A stretch of DNA of 64,000 bases from Lysobacter ciconiae (GTDB taxonomy: Bacteria; Pseudomonadota; Gammaproteobacteria; Xanthomonadales; Xanthomonadaceae): assembly GCF_015209725.1 (NCBI RefSeq), contig NZ_CP063656.1, positions 2,277,001 through 2,341,000 of the forward strand, written 5' to 3'. Made by a program: the position numbers and the translations under genes. Shown one piece after another: positions 25,816 to 37,312 of the stretch (position 1 is the stretch's first letter; every line of letters starts with the position of its first letter). The notes under the pieces are model-generated. The model saw only the letters and a list, made by a program, of their open reading frames with translations. It was not told the DNA's origin and did no database searches.

Positions 25816-27546
25816 ATGAATGCCGTAGCTACCGCCAACCTTGTCGGCATCACCGGCATCGCCCGCCGCCTTGTACAGGACGGTGCTCTGTCCGAGTCCG
25901 CCGCCCGCGAAGCCATGGCTGCTGCCACTGAGCAGCGCAAGCCGCTTGCCAGCTACATCATCGAGAAGCGACTGGTCGCGCCCGCGCATCTGGCCGCCGC
26001 CAACTCAGTCGAGTTCGGCGTGCCGATCTTCGATGCCGCGGCGATGGACCCCGAGCAGTCCGCGATCAAGCTGGTCAAGGAAGAGCTGCTGCGCAAGCAC
26101 ACGGTGCTGCCGCTGTTCAAGCGCGGCAACCGGCTGTTCGTCGGCATCGCCGAGCCGACCAACACCCACGCGCTGGCGGAGATCAAGTTTCAGACCAACT
26201 TCACGGTCGAGGCGATCCTGGTCGATGAGGAGAGCATCAAGCGCCATCTGGATCGCTGGCTGGAAAGCGCCGACGCACTCGGCGACGTCATGGGCGAGGA
26301 TGACGAGGGCCTGGAGAACCTGGATATCGGTGGCGGGGAGGACGACCTGTCCGCTGATTCCGGGGTCGACGCCAAGACCGACGACACTCCGGTGGTCAAG
26401 TTCATCAACAAGGTGCTGGTGGACGCTATCCGCCGCGGCGCCTCCGACATCCACTTTGAGCCATACGAGACCGAATACCGCGTCCGGTTGCGCATCGACG
26501 GCCTGCTCAAGCAGTCGGCCAAGGTGCCGATCAAGCTGCAGCCGCGCATCTCCGCGCGCCTGAAGGTCATGGCGCAGCTGGACATCGCCGAGCGCAGGGT
26601 GCCGCAAGACGGGCGCATCAAGCTCAACCTGAGCAAAACCAAGCAGATCGACTTCCGCGTCAGCACGCTGCCGACCCTGTTCGGCGAGAAGATCGTGCTG
26701 CGTATCCTGGACGGCAGCGCGGCCAAGCTGGGCATCGAGAAACTCGGCTACGAGGACGACCAGCGCGACATTTTTCTCGCCGCGGTCAAGCGTCCCTACG
26801 GCATGGTGCTGGTGACCGGTCCGACCGGCTCCGGCAAGACGGTGTCGCTCTACACCGCGCTGAACATCCTCAACGACGAGACCCGCAACATCTCCACGGT
26901 CGAGGACCCGGTCGAGATCCGCGTGCCGGGCATCAACCAGGTGCAGATGAACGTCAAGCGCGGCATGACCTTCGCCGCCGCGCTGCGCAGCTTCCTGCGC
27001 CAGGATCCGGACGTGATCATGGTCGGTGAGATCCGCGACCTGGAGACCGCCGAGATCGGCATCAAGGCCGCACAGACAGGTCATATGGTGCTCTCGACCC
27101 TGCATACCAACGACGCGCCACAGACCATCGCCCGCCTGATGAACATGGGCGTGGCGCCGTTCAACATCACCTCATCGGTGTCGCTGGTGATCGCCCAGCG
27201 TCTGGCGCGCCGCCTGCACAGCTGCAAACAGAAGATCGAACTGCCAGAGCATGCCTTGCTGGCCGAGGGATTCACCGCGGAGGAAATCGCGGCGGAGGAC
27301 TTCACGATCTACGAGGCGGTCGGGTGCGCCGACTGCACCGAAGGCTACAAGGGCCGGACCGGCATCTACCAGGTCATGCCGATGACCGACGAGATCCAGG
27401 GCATCGTGCTGGCCGGCGGGAACGCGATGCAGATCGCCGAGGCCGCGCAGAAGTCCGGCGTGCGCGACCTGCGCCAGTCGGCGCTGATGAAGGTGCGCAA
27501 CGGTGTCACCAGCCTGGCGGAGATCAACCGGGTGACCAAGGACTGA
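25816..27546 (+). CDS. pilB: Type IV pilus assembly ATPase PilB
   Basis: PilB is the hexameric ATPase powering pilus extension. The 576-residue protein has the N-terminal MshEN-type domain (residues 1-150). The catalytic half carries Walker A GPTGSGKTVSLY near residue 335, the Asp box TVEDPVEI, Walker B DPDVIMVGEIRDLETA and the His box STLHTNDA. Cys residues in RLHSCKQ and GCADCTEGYKGRTGIYQ form the usual zinc-binding set. The ATG at 25816 follows AGGGGAT. An upstream in-frame ATG would add 61 residues. Confidence 0.97.
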   Translation: MNAVATANLVGITGIARRLVQDGALSESAAREAMAAATEQRKPLASYIIEKRLVAPAHLAAANSVEFGVPIFDAAAMDPEQSAIKLVKEELLRKHTVLPLFKRGNRLFVGIAEPTNTHALAEIKFQTNFTVEAILVDEESIKRHLDRWLESADALGDVMGEDDEGLENLDIGGGEDDLSADSGVDAKTDDTPVVKFINKVLVDAIRRGASDIHFEPYETEYRVRLRIDGLLKQSAKVPIKLQPRISARLKVMAQLDIAERRVPQDGRIKLNLSKTKQIDFRVSTLPTLFGEKIVLRILDGSAAKLGIEKLGYEDDQRDIFLAAVKRPYGMVLVTGPTGSGKTVSLYTALNILNDETRNISTVEDPVEIRVPGINQVQMNVKRGMTFAAALRSFLRQDPDVIMVGEIRDLETAEIGIKAAQTGHMVLSTLHTNDAPQTIARLMNMGVAPFNITSSVSLVIAQRLARRLHSCKQKIELPEHALLAEGFTAEEIAAEDFTIYEAVGCADCTEGYKGRTGIYQVMPMTDEIQGIVLAGGNAMQIAEAAQKSGVRDLRQSALMKVRNGVTSLAEINRVTKD

Positions 27547-27740
27547 TCAGGCGTATGTGACCGGCGTTGCTATCGCGACGCACTGGGTCAGGATATGCTG
27601 GCGCACGGCATGTCCCGTTTGACGTTGCGGGTCCGTGCCGGTGATCCGTGGCCCGGGGATGGCTGCGGATCGCCCGGGGATGGCGGGCCGATGGCGCGCC
27701 GCGCTGCAATAATCAACAAGTGACACTGGGGAAACACGCT

Positions 27741-29000
27741 ATGTCTGTCAGCCGCACTGCCGCCAAGAAACCCGTCGTGGCGCCACGCCGCGCCGAAGCG
27801 ACGCCGCTGTTCGTGTGGGAAGGCACCGACAAGCGCGGCATCACCATGAAGGGCGAGCAGACCGCGAAAAACGCCAACTTCGTGCGCGCCGAGCTGCGCC
27901 GGATGGGCATCACACCCAAGGTCGTGAAGATCAAGCCCAAGCCGCTTTTCAGCGCCGGCAAGAAAGTGTCGCCGCAGGACATCGCAGTTTTCGCGCGCCA
28001 AGTTGCCACGATGATGAAGGCCGGCGTGCCCATCGTCGGCGCGCTGGAGATCATCGCCAGCGGAAACAAGAACCCGAGGATGCAGGTGCTGGTCAACTCG
28101 ATCCGGTCCGAGGTCGAGAGCGGCTCGTCCCTGAGCGAGGCGCTGGGCAAGCATCCGGTCCAGTTCGACCTGCTGTTCCGCAACCTGGTGGCGGCAGGCG
28201 AGTCGGCCGGTGTACTGGAAACCGTGCTCGATACGGTGGCGACTTACAAGGAAAACACCGAGGCGCTGAAGGGCAAGATCAAGAAGGCGATGTTCTACCC
28301 GGCAGCCGTGGTTGCGGTCGCATTGATCGTCAGCGCGATCCTGCTGGTGTTCGTGGTGCCGATGTTCGAGGACGTGTTTGCGAGCTTCGGCGCCGAGCTA
28401 CCGGCGTTCACCATGCTGATCATCAAGCTGAGCCGGTTCATGGTGGCATGGTGGTGGCTGATCCTGATCGTCGCGGTGGCCACGGTGGTCGCGTTCATCA
28501 TGGTCAAGAACCGGTCCGTCGCTTTCCAGTTCTTCCTCGACCGGATGATCCTGAAGGTCCCGGTCGTGGGCCAGATCATCCACAACTCCGCCATTGCCCG
28601 TTTTGCGCGGACGCTGGCCGTGACCTTTCGCGCCGGCGTGCCGTTGGTGGAAGGCCTGGATACGGTCGGCGGCGCCACCGGCAACATCGTTTACGAGAAG
28701 GCCGTGCACCGCATCCGAGACGATGTAGCCGTGGGCTACTCGGTCAACATGGCGATGAAGCAGGTCAACCTGTTCCCGCACATGGTGGTGCAGATGGTGG
28801 CCATCGGCGAGGAAGCCGGCGCGCTGGACACGATGCTGTTGAAGGTCGCCGAGTTCTACGAGCAGGAAGTCGACAACGCGGTGGACGCGCTGTCCAGCCT
28901 GCTGGAGCCGATGATCATGGTGTTCCTGGGCGTGGTGGTCGGCGGCATGGTGATTGCCATGTACCTGCCGATCTTCAAGCTTGGCGCCGTGGTGGGTTGA
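27741..29000 (+). CDS. pilC: Type IV pilus inner-membrane platform protein PilC
   Basis: PilC is the polytopic membrane platform that couples PilB/PilT to pilin assembly. The 419-residue protein contains two GspF-type domains, each with the A-R-x-x-A-x-x-x-x-A-G-V-P motif: FARQVATMMKAGVPIVGALE and FARTLAVTFRAGVPLVEGLD. Membrane segments lie near 180-205, 228-255 and at the C-terminus. I use the ATG at 27741 with GGGGAA upstream. It lies 194 nt after pilB, so partial independence from pilB is possible. Confidence 0.97.
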   Translation: MSVSRTAAKKPVVAPRRAEATPLFVWEGTDKRGITMKGEQTAKNANFVRAELRRMGITPKVVKIKPKPLFSAGKKVSPQDIAVFARQVATMMKAGVPIVGALEIIASGNKNPRMQVLVNSIRSEVESGSSLSEALGKHPVQFDLLFRNLVAAGESAGVLETVLDTVATYKENTEALKGKIKKAMFYPAAVVAVALIVSAILLVFVVPMFEDVFASFGAELPAFTMLIIKLSRFMVAWWWLILIVAVATVVAFIMVKNRSVAFQFFLDRMILKVPVVGQIIHNSAIARFARTLAVTFRAGVPLVEGLDTVGGATGNIVYEKAVHRIRDDVAVGYSVNMAMKQVNLFPHMVVQMVAIGEEAGALDTMLLKVAEFYEQEVDNAVDALSSLLEPMIMVFLGVVVGGMVIAMYLPIFKLGAVVG

Positions 29001-29013
29001 GGCAAAATAGCGC

Positions 29014-29877
29014 ATGGCATTCCTCGATCAGAACCCCGAAATCGGCTACCCGCTGGTCGCCGGTTTCGGCCTGCTGCTGGGCAGCTTCCTCAATGTGGTG
29101 ATCCTGCGGATGCCGCGCCGGATGGAGTGGCAATGGCAGCGCGACAGCCGCGAGATCCTCGGCGAGCCGGAGACCTACGATCCGCCGCCGCCGGGCATCG
29201 TGGTGGAACGCTCGCACTGCCCGCACTGCAAGCACCAGCTGTCCTGGTACGAGAACATTCCGCTGTTCAGCTGGCTGGCCCTGCGCGGGCGCTGCCGCAG
29301 CTGCAAGGCGCGCATCTCGGCGCAGTACCCGCTGGTGGAGCTGCTGACGGCGGTCCTGATGGTCGCCTGCGTGGCGCGCTTTGGCTTCGGCTGGCAGGGC
29401 TTCGGCGCGATGGTGTTCACCTGCTTTCTGATCGCGCTGTCCGGCATTGACCTGCGGACGCAACTCCTGCCCGACCAGTTGACCCTGCCATTGATGTGGC
29501 TCGGGTTGATCGCGGCCGTCGACAACCTCTACATAGCCGCCAAACCGGCAGTAATCGGCGCCGTCGTCGGCTACCTGAGCCTGTGGGTGGTGTGGTGGCT
29601 GTTCAAGCAGATCACCGGCAAGGAAGGCATGGGCCACGGCGACTTCAAGCTGCTGGCCGCGATTGGTGCCTGGACCGGCCTGGCAGGCATCCTGCCTACG
29701 GTGCTGCTGTCATCGCTGGTGGGCGCCATCATCGGCTCGATCTGGCTGGCGGCGAAAGGCCGCGACAAGGCCACGCCGATTCCGTTTGGGCCGTATCTGG
29801 CCGTGGCGGGCTGGATCATCTTCTTCTGGGGCGAGCAGTTGATCGGCGGCTATATGCGGATCTCCGGTTTGGCCTGA
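29014..29877 (+). CDS. pilD: Prepilin leader peptidase / N-methyltransferase
   Basis: PilD cleaves prepilin leaders and methylates the new N-terminal Phe. The 287-residue membrane protein shows the cytoplasmic zinc loop with CPHC and CRSC, the aspartate protease motifs GIDLRTQLLPDQLTLPL (first Asp) and GKEGMGHGDFKLLAAIG (GxGD), and about eight hydrophobic segments. It starts 14 nt after pilC and completes the cluster. Confidence 0.97.
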   Translation: MAFLDQNPEIGYPLVAGFGLLLGSFLNVVILRMPRRMEWQWQRDSREILGEPETYDPPPPGIVVERSHCPHCKHQLSWYENIPLFSWLALRGRCRSCKARISAQYPLVELLTAVLMVACVARFGFGWQGFGAMVFTCFLIALSGIDLRTQLLPDQLTLPLMWLGLIAAVDNLYIAAKPAVIGAVVGYLSLWVVWWLFKQITGKEGMGHGDFKLLAAIGAWTGLAGILPTVLLSSLVGAIIGSIWLAAKGRDKATPIPFGPYLAVAGWIIFFWGEQLIGGYMRISGLA

Positions 29878-29959
29878 CGGAAGTGCGCGCGAGCAGCGTG
29901 GCTCCTTGTCCGCTCGTGTCGCGATCCACGAAATCCCGCGCCATGACATCCTGCCCCGC

Positions 29960-30580
29960 ATGAGCAACTACATCATCGGAGTTAGCGGCGGCGTGGCCGC
30001 GGGCAAGAGTGAAGTCACCCGGCGCTTCGAGGCATTGGGCGTGGTCGTCGCCGATGCCGACGTCGCCGCACGCGAGGCGGTCGCCCGCGGTTCGGACGGC
30101 CTGGCGGAACTCGTCGATGCCTTCGGCCCCGGCATCCTCACCGCCGACGGTGACCTCGACCGCGCCGCGATGCGCGAGCGGGTCTTCGCCGACACCGATG
30201 AGCGCAAACGCCTGGAAGCCATCGTGCATCCACGTATCCGGACCAAGGTGCGCGCCATGTGCGAGCAGGCGCCGGGTATCTACGCCATCGCGGCAGTGCC
30301 GCTGCTGGCCGAAGGTGGCGGACGCACGGCCTATCCGTGGCTGGGGCGCATCCTGGTGGTGGATGTGCCGGTCGCGGTCCAGCACGCCCGTCTGATGCAG
30401 CGCGACGGCGTGGATGCGGCGCTCGCGGATGCGATGATCGCCGCCCAGGCCACTCGCTCGCAGCGCTTGGCGATCGCGGATGACATCATCGTCAACGACG
30501 GTGGGCTCGATGCGCTGGATGAGCACATCGCGGCGCTGGATCGAGGCTATCGGGCGCTGGCAATGGCGCCCGCTGGCTGA
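29960..30580 (+). CDS. coaE: Dephospho-CoA kinase
   Basis: CoaE phosphorylates the ribose 3'-OH of dephospho-CoA, the last step of coenzyme A synthesis. The 206-residue protein begins MSNYIIGVSGGVAAGKSEVT with the P-loop, followed by the DADVAAREAV motif and IVHPRIR. Linkage to pilD is widespread in gammaproteobacteria (pilB-pilC-pilD-coaE). The ATG at 29960 gives the usual length; an upstream in-frame ATG adds 18 residues. Confidence 0.96.
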   Translation: MSNYIIGVSGGVAAGKSEVTRRFEALGVVVADADVAAREAVARGSDGLAELVDAFGPGILTADGDLDRAAMRERVFADTDERKRLEAIVHPRIRTKVRAMCEQAPGIYAIAAVPLLAEGGGRTAYPWLGRILVVDVPVAVQHARLMQRDGVDAALADAMIAAQATRSQRLAIADDIIVNDGGLDALDEHIAALDRGYRALAMAPAG

Positions 30581-30701
30581 GAATTGCTGCAGACGTCAGG
30601 CAGCACGCCTTGGCACGCTTCCGTTCAGATTAGCGCTGCCGGATAGGCATTTGCCGCGCACGGCGAGATCCTTGGGACGCTGGCGAGACCTCCCCAACAG
30701 C

Positions 30702-31667
30702 TCAGTTGACCCAAAGCCCACGTATCGCCGCAATCCCTTGCGCTCCATGGGCGCGCGCGTCATCCATGTCGTCGATTCCCATTCCACCGATGGCATAGAT
30801 CGGCATAGAGACGTGCTCGCGCATGGCAGCAAACGCCTCCCAGCCCATGCCTTTCCTGCCGGGGTGACTCGCGGTCGGCTTCACGTTACCCAGCACCACG
30901 AAGTTGCAGCCCAAGCGCTTCGCCGCGCGCAGGTCGTCCACCGTGTGGCACGACGCCGCCAGCGGCACGTCGCCACCAACCGGTCGATCGAGGTAGGCAC
31001 CGAGCTGACCCGAGCGCAGGTGCACGCCGACGCCCAGCCGCGCGGCGAGCTCGGGATTGCCATTGACCAGGACTTCCGCTGAAGCGCTCTGGCACAACTC
31101 GACCGCGGACGCGGCGATGCGCGCCCATCGCTGCGTATCGGCGGTCGGTGAGCGCAACTGCACCCGGCAGGCACCGCGTTCCAGCGTTCGCGCCAGCGCG
31201 TCCAGCCACGCCTGCTCGGCCGCCTCCAGCTCCGCACCACTCAGCCCGGCAGTGAGCTGCCCCACATCCGGTGTCACCAGATACCGGTCCGGCTGCTGCA
31301 GGGCCGCGACTACCGGCCGGTCGGCGGGCGGCATCCGGTAGAGGGCGAGCTTGCGCGGCGGCACCCACAGCAGCGCCTGCCCTTCCCGTCCGCGCGGGTT
31401 GCCCTGCCAGCGGGTCACGTGGCGCACGTCCAGGGTCAGGCGCTTGTCCGGGTAGAGCTGGGGCACAGTGATGACCGCCTCGCCGACCTCGGCCTGGATG
31501 CCCAGTTCCTCATCCAGCTCGCGTACCAGCGCGTGTTCGGCGCTCTCGCCGGGGTCGATCTTGCCGCCGGGGAATTCCCACAAACCGCCCAAGTCGCTGG
31601 CGCCGGTGCGCTGGGCCAGCAGGATGCGGCCGCGCGCATCGCCTATCACTCCGGCAACCACGCGCAC
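30702..31667 (-). CDS. Nudix (MutT) hydrolase fused to a ThiE-like domain
   Basis: The N-terminal half is an 8-oxo-dGTP-type Nudix hydrolase with the full Nudix box (GGKIDPGESAEHALVRELDE, then ELGI). The C-terminal half (about 150 residues) resembles thiamine-phosphate synthase: VHLRSGQLGAY, ASCHTVDDLRAA, FVVLGNVKPTASHPG, AIGGMGI. The fusion is known in gammaproteobacteria, usually beside secA as here. Whether the ThiE half is catalytic is unknown. The start is uncertain: I use the GTG at 31665-31667; an ATG at 31739 would overlap secA by 49 nt. Confidence 0.85.
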   Translation of the reverse strand: MRVVAGVIGDARGRILLAQRTGASDLGGLWEFPGGKIDPGESAEHALVRELDEELGIQAEVGEAVITVPQLYPDKRLTLDVRHVTRWQGNPRGREGQALLWVPPRKLALYRMPPADRPVVAALQQPDRYLVTPDVGQLTAGLSGAELEAAEQAWLDALARTLERGACRVQLRSPTADTQRWARIAASAVELCQSASAEVLVNGNPELAARLGVGVHLRSGQLGAYLDRPVGGDVPLAASCHTVDDLRAAKRLGCNFVVLGNVKPTASHPGRKGMGWEAFAAMREHVSMPIYAIGGMGIDDMDDARAHGAQGIAAIRGLWVN

Positions 31668-31690
31668 GAAGCGCGTTGGCGGAGTTCCGG

Positions 31691-34435
<2,745 letters not shown>

Positions 34436-34465
34436 GGATGGTTCCAGTCGGATGTCATGACGGCG

Positions 34466-34495
34466 GAAACAAAAACAGGGCGCGGGGCACCCTGT
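34466..34495 (-). terminator. Terminator or attenuator hairpin before secA
   Basis: On the minus strand, ACAGGG, nine-base loop, CCCTGT is followed by TTTTGTTT, and the stem can extend to 9 bp. It can end the M23 peptidase transcript. A TAGAAT at 34510-34515 just upstream could instead be the secA -10, which would make the hairpin an attenuator. Confidence 0.65.
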
Positions 34496-34594
34496 CTTGG
34501 TAAACGCCTATTCTAGCGTGGGGGCGGGCGGGCGCCTATCAAGCCCGCCGGCATTGCCACCCACCAGCGCAAACTCCCTCTGCGCGCGACCGGA

Positions 34595-35503
34595 TCAGCC
34601 GTGCAGCGGCGACTGCTGGTTGAGGAATTTCTTCGGATTGACGGCCTGACCGTTCTGCCACACCTCGAAGTGCACGTGGGCACCGGTGGAACGGCCGCTG
34701 GAGCCGGCCTTGGCGACTTCCTGGCCCGCGCGGACCAGGCCACCGACCTTGCGGCTGAGGCGCGAGTTATGCGCGTAACGGGTGACGTAGCCGTTGCCGT
34801 GGTCGATCTCGATGGTGTTGCCGTAGCCGCTGCGCACGCCGGAGAAGCTGACCACGCCGTCGGCCACCGCCATCACCGGATCGCCGACCTGGGCCTTGAA
34901 GTCGATGCCCTTATGGAAGGCGCGGCCGCCGCGGAACGGGTCAGCGCGGTGGCCGAAATTGGAGGTGATGTAGCTCTCGATGGGCTCGCGCGACGGCACC
35001 GCGTTCATGTCCAGCTGGCGGTTGAACAGCAGCGATTCCAGCACCGAGAGCTGCTCGCCGGAGGCGCGGAACTGGTCGCCGAGCTCCGACAGGCCCTGGT
35101 CGAGCTCGCCCTTGGGCATGTCTTCCACCGGGCCGACGCCGCCGACGCCGACGGGCTCGTTGAAGTCGAATTCGCCGTCCTGCAGCTGGCCGATGCGGGT
35201 CAGGCGCTTGCCGAGGGCGTTGAGCCGGTTGGCTTCGGCCTGCAGCTCGCCCAGGCGTGCGGCGAGGGCATTGATTTCACGCTGGGCGTCGGCCTGGGCC
35301 GAGTCGATCTGCACCTGCTGCTGGGCGACCTGGTCGCGCAAGCCGTGGTTGGCCGCGTAGCCTGTACCCAGGCCGAGCATGAGCCCGCCGCCCAGAAGTA
35401 CCGCGCCGGCGCCCAGCGGGCGCTGCATGGCGGCCTGAAGCGCGCGGTGGGCCAGTGAGGCCCAAGTGCCACGCGATTTATTTAGGATGTCTTGATAGGT
35501 CAT
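34595..35503 (-). CDS. M23-family metallopeptidase with N-terminal membrane anchor and coiled coil
   Basis: The 302-residue protein has a membrane segment (GAGAVLLGGGLMLGLGTGYA, near residues 28-48), then a coiled coil (about 55-105; LRDQVAQQQVQIDSAQADAQ), then a C-terminal LytM domain. Zinc ligands are in FHKGIDFKAQVGDPVMAVAD and GAHVHFEVWQ, with all expected residues present. It probably hydrolyses peptidoglycan cross-bridges in the periplasm. Its ATG is 7 bp from the divergent dciA start, and it precedes secA. Confidence 0.93.
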   Translation of the reverse strand: MTYQDILNKSRGTWASLAHRALQAAMQRPLGAGAVLLGGGLMLGLGTGYAANHGLRDQVAQQQVQIDSAQADAQREINALAARLGELQAEANRLNALGKRLTRIGQLQDGEFDFNEPVGVGGVGPVEDMPKGELDQGLSELGDQFRASGEQLSVLESLLFNRQLDMNAVPSREPIESYITSNFGHRADPFRGGRAFHKGIDFKAQVGDPVMAVADGVVSFSGVRSGYGNTIEIDHGNGYVTRYAHNSRLSRKVGGLVRAGQEVAKAGSSGRSTGAHVHFEVWQNGQAVNPKKFLNQQSPLHG

Positions 35504-35510
35504 AGGTCCG

Positions 35511-35969
35511 ATGTCTGAATTCCAACCAAAACCGGGCAAGTCAACGCGTCCGCCTTCGACGCCTACCGCTGCGCTGGATGCGCTGCTGGCGGTGCCTGCA
35601 GGTAACACGCTCCGCCGCGCCCTCTGGCTCGACGAACTGGACCGCCGGTTAAGGCCACTCCTGCCGTTCCCGCTGTCCGCGCATGCGCGGCTGGCGAATC
35701 ACGAGCACGGCAGGCTCGTTTATCTGGTGGATTCACCGGTGTGGCGGGCCAAACTGCGCCTGCTCGCTCCGGAACTGATGTCGGGTGCCCGATCCATGGG
35801 TCTGGACGCGGCGGAGGTCGTCATCAAGACAAGCCTTCCTTCGCGCGCACCGGCCCCTCCGGCACCCGCGAAAACCGTGACCATGTCCGCGGCCGCGAAA
35901 AAATCGCTCGAGGCTGCGCTGGCGTCCCTCAAATCCACCGACCCCGATGGGTCGGACGACGCCGGATGA
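35511..35969 (+). CDS. dciA: DciA-like DUF721 protein
   Basis: DciA proteins load the replicative helicase DnaB onto DNA in bacteria without DnaC. The 152-residue product carries the DUF721 core: LRRALWLDELDRRLRPLLP, then HGRLVYLVDSPVWRAKLRLLA and a basic/Pro-rich C-terminal tail (SLPSRAPAPPAPAK). The core matches DciA, but no DnaB gene is in the window to support the assignment. It is convergent with lpxC and divergent, nearly head-to-head, from the M23 peptidase gene. Confidence 0.82.
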   Translation: MSEFQPKPGKSTRPPSTPTAALDALLAVPAGNTLRRALWLDELDRRLRPLLPFPLSAHARLANHEHGRLVYLVDSPVWRAKLRLLAPELMSGARSMGLDAAEVVIKTSLPSRAPAPPAPAKTVTMSAAAKKSLEAALASLKSTDPDGSDDAG

Positions 35970-36160
35970 GCGCTTGAATTCATCCTGCGAGTGTCTCGCC
36001 GTGACGAACAAGTGAACATCGACGGGGCATCCTAAAGGTCAAAAACCCCGGATTTGTTAAAAACCCGAGGTCATATCGTGTAGAAAACGTTAAAACGGCG
36101 TGAAGCAGTCACATTCGTGATGCATGCACGGCTAACGCTGGACGGGCACTGGAGTAACGC

Positions 36161-37078
36161 TCAGACCGTCGCGAGGCGGCCAAACGCGGTCGAAATTGCC
36201 TGCGGATCCTCGTCTTCGGTGTAGCTGACGATCTCCCAGGCCGACTGCTCGGCGAGCAGCGCGCGGACCAGCTTGTTGTTGAGCGCATGGCCGGACTTGA
36301 AGCCTTCATACGCGCCGATGATGGCGTGGCCGGCCAGGTACAGGTCACCGATGGCGTCGAGGATCTTGTGCCGCACGAACTCGTCGGCGTAGCGCAGGCC
36401 GTCCTCGTTGAGGACGCGGAACTCGTCGAGCACGATGGCGTTGTCCATCGACCCGCCCAGGCCGAGGTTGCGCTCGCGCATGTACTCCAGGTCGCGCATG
36501 AAGCCAAACGTGCGCGCGCGGCTGACTTCCTTGATGTAGTTGATGGTCGAGAACTCGACCTCGGCGCGCGACTGCGAATCGGGGATCGCCGGGTGCTTGA
36601 ACACCACGGTGAAACCGACCCGGAAACCGTCGTTCGGCTCAAAGCGGGCGAACTTGTCGCCATCGCGCACCTCGACCGGGTGCAGGATGCGGATGAAGCG
36701 CTTGGCGGCGTCCTGCTCGACGATGCCTGCCGACTGCAGCAGGAACACGAACGGGCCGGCCGAGCCGTCCATGATCGGCACTTCGGCCGCGGACAGGTCG
36801 ATGTAGGCGTTGTCGATGCCCAGTCCCGCCAGCGCGGACATCAGGTGCTCGACCGTCTGCACGTTGGCCGGGCCCAGGCTGAGGCCGGTGCACAACGTGG
36901 TCTCGGTGACCAGGTCGGCGCGCGCGGGGATATCGACCACCGGATCCAGGTCGATGCGCCGGAAAACGATGCCTGCGTCGGCGGGCGCCGGACGCATGGT
37001 GAGGAAGACCTTTTCGCCGCTGTGCAGCCCCACGCCGGTGGCGCGGATCACGTTCTTGAGGGTGCGCTGACGCAGCAT
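36161..37078 (-). CDS. lpxC: UDP-3-O-acyl-N-acetylglucosamine deacetylase
   Basis: LpxC is the zinc enzyme for the first committed step of lipid A synthesis. The 305-residue length equals the family norm. Zinc-ligand regions are VQTVEHLMSALAGLGIDNAY (His79 region) and VRHKILDAIGDLYLAGHAII. The start ATG at 37076-37078 (MLRQRTLKNVIRATGVGLHS) matches the conserved N-terminus. It follows ftsZ on the minus strand, the common dcw order. The C-terminus is short and Ala-rich. Confidence 0.97.
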   Translation of the reverse strand: MLRQRTLKNVIRATGVGLHSGEKVFLTMRPAPADAGIVFRRIDLDPVVDIPARADLVTETTLCTGLSLGPANVQTVEHLMSALAGLGIDNAYIDLSAAEVPIMDGSAGPFVFLLQSAGIVEQDAAKRFIRILHPVEVRDGDKFARFEPNDGFRVGFTVVFKHPAIPDSQSRAEVEFSTINYIKEVSRARTFGFMRDLEYMRERNLGLGGSMDNAIVLDEFRVLNEDGLRYADEFVRHKILDAIGDLYLAGHAIIGAYEGFKSGHALNNKLVRALLAEQSAWEIVSYTEDEDPQAISTAFGRLATV

Positions 37079-37312
37079 GGAATAGGTGTGCCTGAAGAGG
37101 GAAAAACCGGGTAACGGTACCACGCAGCCTATTGGAGGCAGATCAATTGGCCCTGAACAGCGCGTGGGCACCCACGGCCGAAAAATGACCGGTCGCCGCG
37201 CCTGATGGCGGACGACCGGCCCAAATGCCCCGCGAGGACACCCGCGGAGCCAAGACGAACCGGACTACGGCATTACAACTTCAAGCGATGGCATTACACG
37301 GCTGCAGGCGGA

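Noticed and set aside
34436..34594. secM-like regulator upstream of secA
   Set aside because: No short frame with an arrest sequence like FxxxxWIxxxxGIRAGP occurs; the upstream gene is an M23 peptidase.
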